A stretch of 64,000 nucleotides of DNA, taken from assembly GCA_008508345.1 (NCBI GenBank), contig QNGE01001240.1, positions 36,563 to 100,562 of the forward strand, given 5' to 3'. Made by a program: the position numbers and the translations under genes. The DNA comes from Paragonimus westermani. Taxonomy: Eukaryota > Platyhelminthes > Trematoda > Plagiorchiida > Troglotrematidae. This document shows positions 51,044 through 62,597 of this stretch, one piece after another; the stretch's first letter is position 1; the number at the start of each line of letters is the position of its first letter. The notes beneath the pieces were generated by a model. That model was given only the letters and a program-made list of their open reading frames with translations. It was not told where the DNA came from and searched no databases.

Positions 51044-52233
51044 GTGAGTTATTCTGAGTTACGCTGATCTAATTCAAAATATTTGCAGCGGTTTCTGATG
51101 GCCTCGAGGTAATCAGTAGCACACACGATATCTTGCGAATCATACTGAGTACCCACAGTAAATTTAACAGGCTCTTGTGCTCCATGTGGAACTTCGTTCA
51201 AAAATAAATGGTCAGGTTTCGGACCAGTCAATCCGGCTGAGTAATTTGACTGTTCAAACGGTGTGAATGTTTTTTTCCGTGGAAGTTAGTTTGGATTGTC
51301 CGCGTGGCCAGTTCAAAAGATTTCATACAATATTTTGTTGCCCTAACGACTGTGATGTTCGTATAAGTCGAACTGGAGCAGAAAAATTATGCTATTACTC
51401 AGAGGATAATGGACTATCTTGTCGTGTTTTGAAAAACGTTTGTCGACCGATAGAAGTGGATTGTCCGGAGGGAAACGTAAAGTGTTCTCTATGATACCTA
51501 GACAAGCATCGTTATGAACGTAAATCCACAAACAATTGTTTAGGCTCAAAGCGCAGCTAAATCACACCTCGGCTGTGTAGCCATCCACAACCCATGACAG
51601 CTTGTCATTGCGTGAGAACTGCTTCTCCAACACAAAAGAAATGGTATGGTGGAAACATGTTGCAATGCTCGTACCCTCATGCCGAAACTATAACATGACC
51701 AGTTTCGTCCGCATTCCGGCCTACCTCGCAGAGATAACCCGGGTGCGATGCAAACTAGAGACTCTGTTGCTAACAGTCCAAGTTCCTATCCACTAGGCCA
51801 TTGATCCTATGAGCAACGCATGTAACGGGACGGGTACTGGGATGTGGTTTGGAACTGCACTGTTAGTGATGGTTAGGACCAACGCTAACTGACAGCAGAT
51901 TTGTGTAGTAAACAACAACTTCCATTGATTCCGCAAAAACTCTCGGAGGAAATCAAGTTTCTTCCAAAATATCTAAACTGAAAAGGAACAAACCACAGTG
52001 ATGTGTCCATCTCGAGAAAATCAATAAGACATTTAGATCAGGAGGTGGGCATTTTTGCTGGTTGATATTCCCGCAATAGTCCCCTATTGTTACCAGCTGA
52101 GTGTGTAAGTGGTACTGATGTTAGCGATTAGGTTGACAGCCTGCTGCAATTTTACACTGCTTCCAGTGCACACTGTCAAATTCTGGGTAGGTCGCCAGGG
52201 TTATTGCTTCTGTTGTTTGTTCTGCTGTTACAG
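51044..52233. other. Intron with unexplained Cys-rich frame
   Basis: No exon is needed, since 51043 and 52234 join in phase 0 within module 6. A + frame at 51267-51494 encodes a Cys-rich peptide but lacks matching splice sites. A short in-phase frame after a good acceptor at 51088 was considered and rejected. Near 51780-51810 the minus strand reads like a SINE A-box (ATGGCCTAGTGGATAGG). Confidence 0.45.
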
Positions 52234-52758
52234 ATTTCGGCTGTCCTGTTCTCTTCTGGTGCTCCCCTAAATCGAGGTATTTTGCTGGAAGTCATTTCAG
52301 GTTCGAACGGTTATGGATTCCGTTGTAGTGTCCAAACAGTTGATAAAGTGTGGACTGTTTATTTACCGAACGTAATAAACGCAAATACCTGGGTGAATCT
52401 GGGTCTTACGTGGAGCTTTCCCGCTGACCAAACTCGTGGCACAATCGCGATCTACCTGGACGGCATGTTCAAGAAGTCATCAAGCCTACACCAGCAAGTA
52501 AAGCACACATCCGACCTTGCCAACGAACTTCTCTTTGGTCCGGCCTATGCAACCGCACTACCTACAGATATAGAGCGAAACGCCTTGTTGGATGCGATGA
52601 TCGGAAATTTCGGTAAGCGTTCAATTACTTACACCGAATTTCACGCTTTTTCACTTCAGACAAGAACCACGTTTGTGGTATACCTTAAAAACAGCGATGG
52701 TAGACAAGAATTCCTTGATATTATCCACGTTCCGTTCGAAGTAGCCTCCAATTATCAG
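52234..52758 (+). CDS. Adhesion GPCR exon: rest of module 6 and linker
   Basis: The acceptor is excellent (TTTGTTCTGCTGTTACAG, phase 0). The peptide ISAVLFSSGAPLNRGILLEV aligns with VVILTGVGGAIGIALSQDG of module 4. Then come NTWVNLGLTWSF, IAIYLDGMF and LLDAMIGNFGKRSITYTEF, the terminal element. Two ends are possible. CAG|GTAGGG at 52759 (phase 0) keeps the whole module. TTCG|GTAAGC at 52613 (phase 1) is the stronger donor but would cut the last element. I prefer 52758 because the residues after 52612 align with the other modules (D-x-x-I-x-x-x-x-R-S-x-x-x-x-E). Confidence 0.85.
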
Positions 52759-55700
52759 GTAGGGATCAAACTCACATCGTTGTTCAGTTTGTTCTGAAAA
52801 CAGCACAATAATGAGTGGGGCCTGCTTCCAGCGTTTTATTAGCGGACTAAGTGTATCACAATAAATATGAAAACAATGCTCAATGTGAGTAGGGAAATCC
52901 GGCAGTAGTAGCTGTTACGCCATCATTGTTCCAAACTGCTAGTTGGATTGATTGTGAGCTAGGGGAGGTTGGGAGTCCGTGCAAACATCTTCTGAGCGCA
53001 GATGTAAGGTTCACGTAATCAGATACTAATGGTCTCGGAATCACCATTTCCGATCAGGTTGTTGGCACTCGCAAGACGATCTGAAAAACATCCTTCATGC
53101 GCTTGAGACTATTTGCATCACATCACGGATCAACCACACAAGATAATGTTCGTACACTCTATCAGATAGTCACTTTGTAGTACGATCAATGCATGATGCT
53201 TACCACTAGGAAACAAATGAGTATATGCCGAAACAGTTTGCAACGCTTGGAAATTCGCTTTTGAGTTGTGACATGATAACGGGTGTTGAACGGAAACTCA
53301 CGCACAATTGTGCGGTAAAGTAAATTGTTTCGATTAACTTTTTCAGTTTCCATTTGTGAACTCCGGTCATGAGACCCCTTGATTGGTAAACATAACCGCA
53401 CAGTTTCACCCACAGAAGGTGAACCAGATTTCAACTCTACCCCTGCATCGCCGTCTGAATAAAACACACTAGGTAACCATTCTGCATGAACACATCTTGT
53501 GACACTATGGTGTACCTCGTTGACCTCATACCAGTCACACGGCGCATTATGTTCCTCTTTTGAGTTGAGAGAATGAAACTATCAGAGTAAACGCATAGAC
53601 AAATCTAGGCAAGTCTCCTGTACACTGTTCTTTGAATTCAACCATCACTTCTTTCTACGCCAAGATCCAGAAACGGCTGTTCTTGACGTGGCTGACTTGA
53701 GTGGCATTAGTAACAGTTGAACTCCAAACATGATGTCAATCAAACCACGTAACGAATGAATGGTTACTGATTGTTGCCGGCAGATTCACAGCTGAGAGCC
53801 TGAGTGAACCAGGTAGACTAGGGGACATCATTTCGAATATTAATTAAAAATACATTTGAAAAGTACGTCAAAAGCTAAGTGATCGCGAGGTGTACGAAGT
53901 CTGTTAGAAAGCATTTCAACTGAAGCTTCGTTGCTTACTCGAAAGAATTACTTATTTTGTCTGCCCACAGCTAACTAAACAGTTTGTTAACAAACACCAA
54001 AGGTGTCCAAAGCGCTTTGATCAGAAAACCAACTAAACTACACCACACTGGGTGAAAAAATTTGAAGTGCTCACCTCATAAATGGACATACTGGTAAGCC
54101 CAGATCGTATTACTTTCAGCCCCTCATTGTTTGCAGAAATCATTTGTTACTGAATGGTCTGTGTACAATGCAGCTCATCTCATCGCGGTGGCAAGAATTC
54201 GATTATATATCTCGCTAAGAATCAAGTAAGGGTGGCTATTGTCAGGAGATATTAGACGGTTCTTCTCGTTCCTTGATGTACACCAGCAAACTTACAGCTG
54301 ACCAGTGGTTTCTTCGCGCATGAACCAAGCAGACAATTCTCTCCGAAAGTCCACACTCGTAAGTCACAGCCACTGCTCTACGAACCACTGATTGCGTTCG
54401 TTAGACGGCATGATTTGGATAGCTTTGACTTTAAAACGGATTAACAAAATAGAATTTCTCAGACAAACATATTCACGTTTCTTGCAGGCTGTATAGACCA
54501 ACCTTCTCGTGAATAAGTCTTCAGTGCATACTGTGTTTCGAACGACAATTCAAGGGGAACACATAGATCTCGAAGCGCACGTTCCACATCACTTCAATCT
54601 GCTATGGATGAATTCGTAATTAACGCCAAGTTAGGTGTAGTCCACAAACCCATTGTTACTGGTTGGGAAGGCCTGAAGAAACGAACGTCAAAAGATGATG
54701 AAATTAATAGGACTCTACACAGAACTGGCAGAAAAAGTGCACAATATAATGAGTATCTTTCATCCCTTATCTCAGTCAACCGAGTGCTCACGTAAAAACA
54801 AGCACGGAGTAACCATATTATAAAGTTGTTCAATATTGCCACAAAATGACCAGAAATGAACATGACGTAACCTCAAGAAATCATTGAATCTAGAAGATGA
54901 CGCAACACTGGTTTCGAAGGAGCATAGTTATAAACAGAGTGCAATTCAAACACAGATGTCAGACGTCTACAGCTAATCTGTCATGAATGTTTGTCTTAAA
55001 AAATATATAGCAGGAAGAATGAACTGAGCCGTTTGCCACCAAGTTCAATGTTATTTAATGTGTTCTGCATAACAAACATAATAAACGCAACATCAAAATA
55101 TTCACTTACTTCGACCAACGATTTGGCTATACTCATTTTTTTAGGTTACTTTTCTGTGGTAATCATGGATGGAGATGTGGCTTCAAATAATCTACAAGGG
55201 GAATGCTTCGTGACTCAGGATAAGAGACACGGTAAAATCAACCAACACTTGACTAGAGCTCACCGAGACTTGAAAGTCAAGAAGGAATAATGATTTAACA
55301 ATACAGATAGTATCGATCTGACAACCACGTAATCAGGAGTATGCAGAAATTAATAAAATGAAACTCCATGACACTTTGTGTTCACTGGTGAAGGATGAAC
55401 GAGGGAAATTTATGAACTTCGTAACGCGAGCTATAAACGGATCTGAGAAATCAGAAATGTTCATCACCGCTACTCTTGACTAGAGGAGAATGTAAAGCAT
55501 TTGTACCTGAAGGTCTCGGTCATAGAGGCCCAGCCAAACGTTTTTGCAAAAATAGCGAGTAGGCAGTAATTACACAATACAGCACATGAAAACGCACGTC
55601 ACTCAGATAAGCTACCCGGTTTCTATCAGTTGTCACCTGATGAAGGTAACCTGCTGGTCGTAGACAGTGGAGTCAAGCCAGTCAAGACAGCCGGTGCAGA

Positions 55701-56417
55701 TTAACGCAGCAAATAAATGAGACATATATTGTCGGTAAACAGAATCAGTGTGCACTCCAGCGAGTGGACGAGTGACAAGACGGGGCGAGTGTACAGTGGA
55801 ACAAAATTAAACACACAATGTACGCTCGAGCGTCCTGAGTATTTCACATTATCTCCACTCGTTTAAGCAAAGGTGTAGGCGTGTGCGAAAGTTCGCAATA
55901 AAAAGATACAAACGACAATCGACCACTAAACGTGGTCGCTGTTGAACAAATATGGTCGGTGCAGCACGAGGTGTGTGAATATGATCGTGACGTTACGCGA
56001 TCAATCTTACCAACTGCTAGTGTTTCTGATCAGTTCTCGGTGACCCATGAAAATTAAACGAATGGAACGGGACGGGGATGACAATATTCGTGGGGTTCCT
56101 AGGCCAGCAGATCGACAGATAAACTGATTGGATTGATGGCTCAAGTAAAACGGGACACTGGAGCAGGAAGTTACTTTTCATGTAAACTGTATAGTATAAA
56201 GAGTTCTCAATTTGAACCAGTTAGTCAATGAGTTTAACCTGATCGTTGAATTGATTGCCATATTCGCAAGTATTTGCCTCGCTTGCATCAATCAGCGGCG
56301 AACCAATGAAGTAACAACTCAGTTATCGCGAAAGAATGAACTCGGTTAATGACGTGTTGCTTCTCCCTTCGCATGCATACTTCTGTTTACATATATACAA
56401 TTCCGAAAATTCGGAAG
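52759..56417. other. Intron or region with possibly missed exons
   Basis: About 3.7 kb with no exon I can defend. A 22-base piece after the strong acceptor at 54487 (CACGTTTCTTGCAG) is in phase 1 but has a weak donor. Open frames at 53186-53467 (minus), 54604-54795 and 55033-55290 (plus) show no domain. Confidence 0.4.
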
Positions 56418-56581
56418 CTTTTTGGTCGTCAACTGTCGCAAGCTGTACATCACCGCAACAGAACTATGCTCGTCTAAGAGGGGAGTGTGAACTGAACGTC
56501 AGTATACCGATGACCGCTACGTGTTTGAAACTGGACGAGTGTACAGAAGCTGCTGGTGACGTCTGTCTTGATCCCACCACG
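56418..56581 (+). CDS. Adhesion GPCR exon: linker and start of module 7
   Basis: The end is well supported: CCACG|GTGAGG, phase 0. The peptide includes YARLRGECELNVS, similar to the YIELRGDNLSG linker before module 5. It then has TATCLKLDECTEAAGDVCLD, the Cys-rich lead-in that elsewhere precedes G-x-x-x-x-x-W. The start is uncertain. An acceptor at 56417 gives phase 1 and FWSSTVAS; an acceptor at 56461 gives phase 0 and joins directly to 52758. Neither has a strong pyrimidine tract next to the AG. The frame upstream to 56336 is probably intronic. Confidence 0.65.
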
Positions 56582-57079
56582 GTGAGGTTTACCCATTTTT
56601 TTAAACTCGATTGAAAAAGTGAAATATTTGCATGACAGAATGACTTATTTGCTGGGTGATGTATTCAATGTAACTGACAGACCGTGCTACGAACATGTCT
56701 GGAAAGTAGTACTGATCAATATATTGCGATAAAATATAACGAGAAAGATGGGAAAGCATTTACTCAGAACACTGTTAGAAGCAAAGTGGTGAGCGAAAAT
56801 GGAAGAGATGAATGAAATTTTAAATAAAACTGACTAGGAGCTGCTACACACAACTGATTCAACTGTGAGCTTGCTACGCTTCTTAAGAAGTGCAGGGAAA
56901 TTCCCAAGAAAACGGCAGAACCAATATATGTGAGACCATACAGTTTTGACCCTTACTAAACTACATACTTACGGAGGACAAAGCAGATTGATAAGGTTCC
57001 GTTCATCAGCTCACGCATTAAACCTAGAGGTCGCTACAGCAATTGATCAGTCACGGGTGTGAGAAACAATAACGCCTAG
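56582..57079. other. Intron; nothing recognised
   Basis: A short AT-rich intron between the two proposed exons of module 7, with phase 0 on both sides. No other feature seen. Confidence 0.5.
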
Positions 57080-57349
57080 ATGTTTCACAGAAACAGACCT
57101 GCGAACTACTTCATGATTGGAATTGCTACATTCCAGTGGATACTGCCCGATAAAGTGTTTGCACTGATTCTCAGTGCTCACTCACAATGCAACAACGCAA
57201 GACAGGTTTCTCCAACAAGGTTTTCAATCCACTGTGACAGGCGGATCCTTCTACAGACTAATGCGCATGAGCAACAGAATTATGAGTCAGTATATACAGT
57301 TGAGGAAGAGCAACAAGCTAGAATACAAGCAGAGAAACCACTAAGATAA
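57080..57349 (+). CDS. Probable adhesion GPCR exon: jelly-roll module 7 strands (end uncertain)
   Basis: The open frame 57080-57349 follows an AG (CGCCTAG) in phase 0 from 56581. Its peptide contains MIGIATFQWILPDKVFALIL and then RFSIHCDRRILLQT. These align with GLTLGGWFRFG, VVILTG and the following strands of module 4 and with the same part of modules 3 and 6. The frame ends at a stop at 57347. The true donor must lie earlier, perhaps at GTATAT (57290) or GTTGAG (57299). The acceptor tract is poor. The second half of this module was not found downstream. Module membership rests on pattern alignment only. Confidence 0.55.
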   Translation: MFHRNRPANYFMIGIATFQWILPDKVFALILSAHSQCNNARQVSPTRFSIHCDRRILLQTNAHEQQNYESVYTVEEEQQARIQAEKPLR

Positions 57350-59195
57350 ATTACAAGGTGTGAATGTGACAGAAATTTGCGTACCTCATCCAGGTCTCCG
57401 GATGACGGCTGCAAGGTGAGTACAACGTCCATAGCTTGCACTTAGTTCTCTGGGTATGTTCCGCCTTCCAGTTGACTGATGAAGATTGTCAGGTCATCAA
57501 ATCGGTGATGATTTGCTATTTGTAATTATAGACCAACATTTCAAAACGTGCGTGCGCTTCACTTCCCCTCAACGAAGTGAAGAAGTATCAGGCGGAAAAG
57601 AATGTCTTTCTTCGGCTCTCGTAGGTGAAGCAGTTTGGCATTACAATAAGTAGCAATGGTTTTGTGAGGTCGGATGGTTCACATGTTGCTTTCACTGTCT
57701 CCGCACTCTCCGTACTCAAAGCGAATGCATGCCCAGTCTCATATTGATTGTGCTGATTCTACTCGTGATCTGGATCACCATCCTCATTATAACCATCACT
57801 ACCAACATGATCATCATCAGCACGTACATCTTCAACTGCTCCACCGCTCACACCGTCACCAACATCGTTGTCATTACCTTCATCAACACCGTCATTATCA
57901 TCACCATCGAAATCACCTTCACATTCATCATTCTCACCGAGATAACAATACACAAATGGTCTGTACTGATGCTGCGTTGACACGAATAACCATGAATGAA
58001 AGAGTAGCCCCAACCAGGAAAATAGAATAGATGGAAGGAACATAACTAGTGGCGACATCTATGCCTATATTCGAAAACTCAGTATCAAGATACACTTTTC
58101 AGATAAACAGACACTCAATGAGTGAGAGTAGGGCATCATCGAATTTTTTCATGACATTATGTCAACCCCGAGCAGAGGTAGCTAATCGTTTGCAACGGAC
58201 CGTGGTGGTATCTACTGCTCCCACCGTAATGAACCCTGGGTTTTCAATTCCTGTTCAGTATCGTCCGTTTTTCATTCTTCAATCTTAATTACCCACAAGC
58301 TGGTGAGATTTTTAAACCTGTGTACACACCTCCACAGCAAGAGCTGCATCCTGATCAAACAGAATCTACTGGCGTCCACAAATATCTCTATGCATACTAC
58401 GTGACCCAATCAATGCTAACGTCCTCGATAAGACTAGTCAAACACTGACATGTGAACTGTATTTTCTTGACCTCCATACTGAGGAAAGCTATACGGTACT
58501 CATAAGTGGTAAAAGCTTTTGCATTCGCATGAACATTTTGACTGTTTCATTACCCACAATACCGGTATCCCAACTCTGAGTCCCGTACTCCAGGAATCTC
58601 GCGTGAGTTGTTGGAGATTTCAATCACAGCTGACCACTGACATTCATGTCTGAACACCCTCGTCCGAGGAGAGTGAAGAAAAAAACCTTTGCATTGCACT
58701 GGGCCTTCAAGTTGTGTAGTTATTGACCGTGTGGGAAATTCGCATGCACACAAGCAAACAGGTAGAGCTAAGTTCAACCCATGGCTGGAATACGGATAAG
58801 TGTTAACAAAGCACCCTGACAAAGGGAGTTGGAGTCTACAAGGTTCGTCCGAATTTGAAAGCCGCGTATGCTGGTTATTCGGCCAGGAACATGCAAACTC
58901 ATCGACTGGTCATCAGTAATCCTATTTTATAAGGCATGCATCAGTTAACATCCGGTTCATAAATGTTACTGTTTCTGTTACGGAAGTGAGCCCTAATAGC
59001 TAATATGACCAAATGAGTATCATCCGTTAAGTTCATTCGCACCAACTCACATTTTTATGATCATGCTGACTTTGCTGCTGCTACTGTTATCCTCTAATCC
59101 AATCCCAAAATCCTAGATTTTACTCGATAAACTGCATTTGAACAAAATATTTTCAAGTTTCGCCAACCTGTCTGTTACTTCGTTTTGCATTCCAG
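57350..59195. other. Region with simple repeat; missing module 7 exon expected here
   Basis: The second half of module 7 (a W-x-x-L-x-x-x-W strand and a terminal D-x-V-x-W element) should lie here, but I cannot locate it. The stretch 57765-57945 is an interrupted ATC/CAT trinucleotide repeat that produces long chance frames on both strands. An unexplained strong donor (TGCAAG|GTGAGT) sits at 57416. A + frame near 58290-58450 is open but has no recognised domain. Confidence 0.45.
57765..57945. repeat. Interrupted ATC/CAT trinucleotide repeat
   Basis: The stretch is dominated by CAT, ATC, CAC and ATT units (for example atcatcatcag, cattatcatcacc). It generates His-rich, Ile/Thr-rich and Asp/Gly-rich open frames in different readings, which is the mark of low-complexity DNA rather than a gene. 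Confidence 0.8.
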
Positions 59196-61000
59196 GAAAA
59201 TTTATGTTATATGAAGGCCCAACTGGACAGAATCACCAACTCGGACAGTTATGAACAACTCATTTTGTTGGCCATCAGTCTAATGAACAACACGCTTATG
59301 CATACAACCACAGAGGCTGGCCAAGACCAAATGAGATCTGTTTTCAGCTCGACTGTCGAAGTATTCACGAGATGGTTAGGCGTGTTAGAACAACGTTTCT
59401 CAACTTCAAACTACACTGAGTGTCCACAAATCATACAGGACGCTAAACGTTATTTACAGTTGACAGTTCGACTGACCGATTTGTTGACGGATCCACGACT
59501 GACAACTATGTGGACTCCCCTGGGAAGATGGGACCACGGGCAACTCACAAATGGGCTAATAACTTCAGTTGACGAATTACTCAGTTTGATTGCACTGGCT
59601 AAAGTACAATCGAACTTTTGTGTTGATCAGGTAAAGGTATTCACAAACCACAGCGTTATGATACTGGCAGTTAAAGAACCTATGATAAGCTTAGAATCAT
59701 ATGAGTGGACAATTCAGAGCACGCTGACACAGCATGATGGCACCGACACACCATCCTACATTACTCTGAATGGTGAAGATTTACAGACTACACGTTGGAA
59801 AGTGACCGTGTTTGGATTGTCTCAAAGGTCACCCCAAAACACAGTCATAGCAGGTGATCTACCGGCGGATCATTTTACTCCCACTGCTCTAAATGGTCAC
59901 CCACCTGAACATAGCGGTAACAATATGTCCAATATAGTGAGGTTAGCATATTCCACAAAATGGAACGTTAGTAGTTTACACATCAACAGTCCCATCTACG
60001 GTATACGCCTTTATAATTGCTCCAAAACATGTACTGGACTCGTGAATCACAGTGGGATATTCATTCGTTTCACCATGCCTCTCACTATACCCAATCCACT
60101 TCATGACATCGTGTCGTACGAGCACACCGGGCTCATGAAATGGAGAGCAGAACAGGCACAAACCGATCTAACAACAGCCAATTCCACAGGTGGCTGGCCA
60201 CTTGAACACCCCATTCGTTGCGTCTTCTGGAACAAAACGGTTCGAATGAAGAGTCAAACGATTGGTGCTTGGGACGCCACCGGCTGCTTAGCAATATGGG
60301 CCAATACAACACATGTACAATGTGAATGCCGACACTTTAGTTTGTTTGCTGTTGCAATGGAACCATCCGTGAATTCTGTGTGGAATCGCACGGTATGGGA
60401 GACTTGGGGAGTTCACAGCTTGCAGATACATGAAGACGTTCAAAAATTTATACTGTTCGGCGCGAACGCATTATCTCTTGCGTGTACGGTCACTGTCCTC
60501 GGCCTACTACTGGCTCGCATCAACCGGTATGGATGTGTTGACGGATATATACTTCGATGTGGCCTAATCTTCAGTCTTATGCCATTTCATACCGCTCTGC
60601 TTCTGCAACCCATCTTACAGTATTCCTACACCGGTTGTCGCGCAGCTGGAATGGTCATAAGCGCGTCCACGTTGGTTACAGCAGGTCTTCTGTCTTGCCA
60701 TGCAATCTGGCTGTTGTACTCTTTTCTCAATGGCGTCCGATTTTTCAAATGTCAGTTGTCGCTGTGTTTCCTGGCGTTTTTGATCCCACTGCTACAGACT
60801 GGCTTGCGAAGTGAATACCATAAACAGGACCATTATGGTGAAGGTCTGTTGTGCTTACCACCCCACAACAGTTACGAGTTTCTTATGATGTACGGCACGC
60901 TAGTTGTAAACTACCTTATCACAGTGTTAACGCGTCTCCTGTACGAGTGCAACTTGGAAACACCCGCCTATCAGAGGCCAGAATTAATTGAACGACTATG
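59196..61000 (+). CDS. Adhesion GPCR exon: GAIN domain, GPS and TM1-TM5
   Basis: A 1805-base exon with acceptor CTTCGTTTTGCATTCCAG (phase 0) and donor CTATG|GTAAGT (phase 2). Counted from the exon start, residues 1-385 form a GAIN-like region, helical at first (ENLCYMKAQLDRI). The GPS runs from Cys342 (CVFWN) through ATGCLAIW to CECRHFSLFAVAM. The HxS cleavage triad is His380-Phe381/Ser382. TM1 is about 418-442 (FILFGANALSLACTVTVLG), TM2 450-474, TM3 484-511, TM4 521-537 and TM5 562-583. A Cys before TM3 (GCRAAG) and one in ECL2 (GLLCLPP) can form the usual disulfide. It is an adhesion-class receptor, unlike secretin receptors, which lack GAIN. Confidence 0.97.
60219..60365 (+). other. GPS autoproteolysis motif and tethered agonist
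   Basis: All four GPS cysteines (CVFWN, GCLAIW, CECRH) and both tryptophans are present. The triad His-Phe-Ser at 60333-60341 fits the H-(L/F)-(S/T) cleavage rule, so self-cleavage between 60338 and 60339 is expected. The new N-terminus SLFAVAM matches the usual T-x-F-A-V-L-M agonist, with Ser for Thr and Ala for Leu. Confidence 0.92.
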
Positions 61001-62597
61001 GTAAGTGTCCATTCGCTTATGTTTTGCTGGCTATGCTCATATTCGCCTAATTTGTCTCACCGGTTGAAGTGACTAATCGGTGCCATTCTTCGAAGCAACG
61101 GTTAATAAAAGATGTAGGTATTGTCCTTGAAAAGCATGAGATAATGCTTCATGAAAAACATGCTGGACTTCGAAATTTTTCACGTGTATGTATGGGGTTG
61201 TGTACGCTTATGGATTGTTTTCGCCCAATGTGTAACTTGCAGACGGTCACCTCATGAATGATTTTTAAGCTAATCACAATCATAATGGTTTACTTTTGAA
61301 ATGATGTGTATGATTATTAAGACTTGATGGTCTATAGTACGAGTAACGTGTAGATGTAGCTCAAGCTAAGATGGAACAACATGCGTCTGAAGCAACAGAT
61401 CCACCCATTGAACGCCGGAGCATTTTCAAACTATCCACAAATAGGACGAAAAAAATGTAAAAGGTTTCAAGAAATGAGGTAAACAGCATGTAGCCGGCGA
61501 TAGAACACTTAGCTGGAAGATCAACATACACGTGCTTTGGGTATGACCTTCGTGTATTCATGATACTGCACTATCTTTGATATGTCTGAAACGGTATTTG
61601 TGTTTCCAGGCCTAAAATGAGTAGCGGTGCCATCTAATGGTAAACTCAAAAACTGCCGCAATGGTTTAGATGAATGACATAACCGTGACGTTGAGTCGAC
61701 CGACTAATGTTTCGCATATTTGCTTCCGGCTGCTCATACAGCTGTCCATACAAGATTGGTCGGTGTACGTGTCCGGGTTAACCTATAACAGAGCTGGAAG
61801 TCAGAGGACGTCTGGACAGCATACTGTACGATCCAGCCCAAACACTTTCTATATCCGGTAAAAAAACGGAACTGAAGAATCATGGCCGGCAGGGGGTGAG
61901 TGGATTCTTTTGTACCACTACGGGCCACCGGCAGATGGTCAGATCGAAGGACATATTGGAAGTGAGATCTCAATCTTTAGGACACGGAGAATTGGCAGCT
62001 CCCAACCGGGAGCGTGTGAACGAGGGAGAAAACTGTACAGAAAATATAAGGCGAAAGGATACAGAAGGCAAAGTGTGAATTATGTAAGAAGCGCAAATGA
62101 GCAGACCAATTTCTACAGGACAATGGGGACAAACGGCACAAAATTCGGATAAGAGTGTAGACGAATCCTTAGCGATAGTTCACACGTGGCTGAAAAAAGT
62201 AGAAAGTATAGACCCTCGAATGGAGAGGGGCGATAGATCTCAAACGACTGGTGATCGGTGTAGTAGACGAACGGCAGATGTATAATCTAGATTAGGTGCC
62301 TGTGCTTGTCGCACAGTTCTCCTCTTTGCTGACGAGTTGCTGTGGATTTCCTGTGAGTGCAGTATAATTGTCGAGAAAAGGGGTTACGTCAATTCGAAGC
62401 AACGTCCCGGTCACTGAATCACATAATCGCCTAACACCTACCCTTCGTATCTAACTGGTTGACCCATATTGAAAATGGAAAAATAATCACAGCGGTCTTC
62501 ATCAACCGATCGCGTGTATATCATAAACCATTGTTTTATTCCGTCAATTCTAAATGCACTCATTTTTCGCGCTGGCATTCTTCACTTGTTATTTCAG
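61001..62597. other. Intron; nothing recognised
   Basis: The intron between the TM5 and TM6 exons. It joins in phase 2 (TG+T, a Cys codon). Open frames at 61670-62285 show no domain. No repeat was identified. Confidence 0.55.

Noticed and set aside
51089..51198. In-phase frame after acceptor ATTTGCAG, reached from a GTCAGC donor at 51036
   Set aside because: It would need a 53-bp intron with a poor donor and then ends in a stop without a usable donor. The GTGAGT donor at 51044 joined to 52234 keeps frame and aligns fully with module 4.
52613..52659. 47-bp mini-intron with GTAAGC donor and TTCAG acceptor
   Set aside because: Removing it shifts the frame into an early stop, whereas the unspliced frame encodes the terminal jelly-roll element.
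57674..58058. His-rich and Asp/Gly-rich frames on both strands
   Set aside because: They arise from an interrupted ATC/CAT simple repeat.
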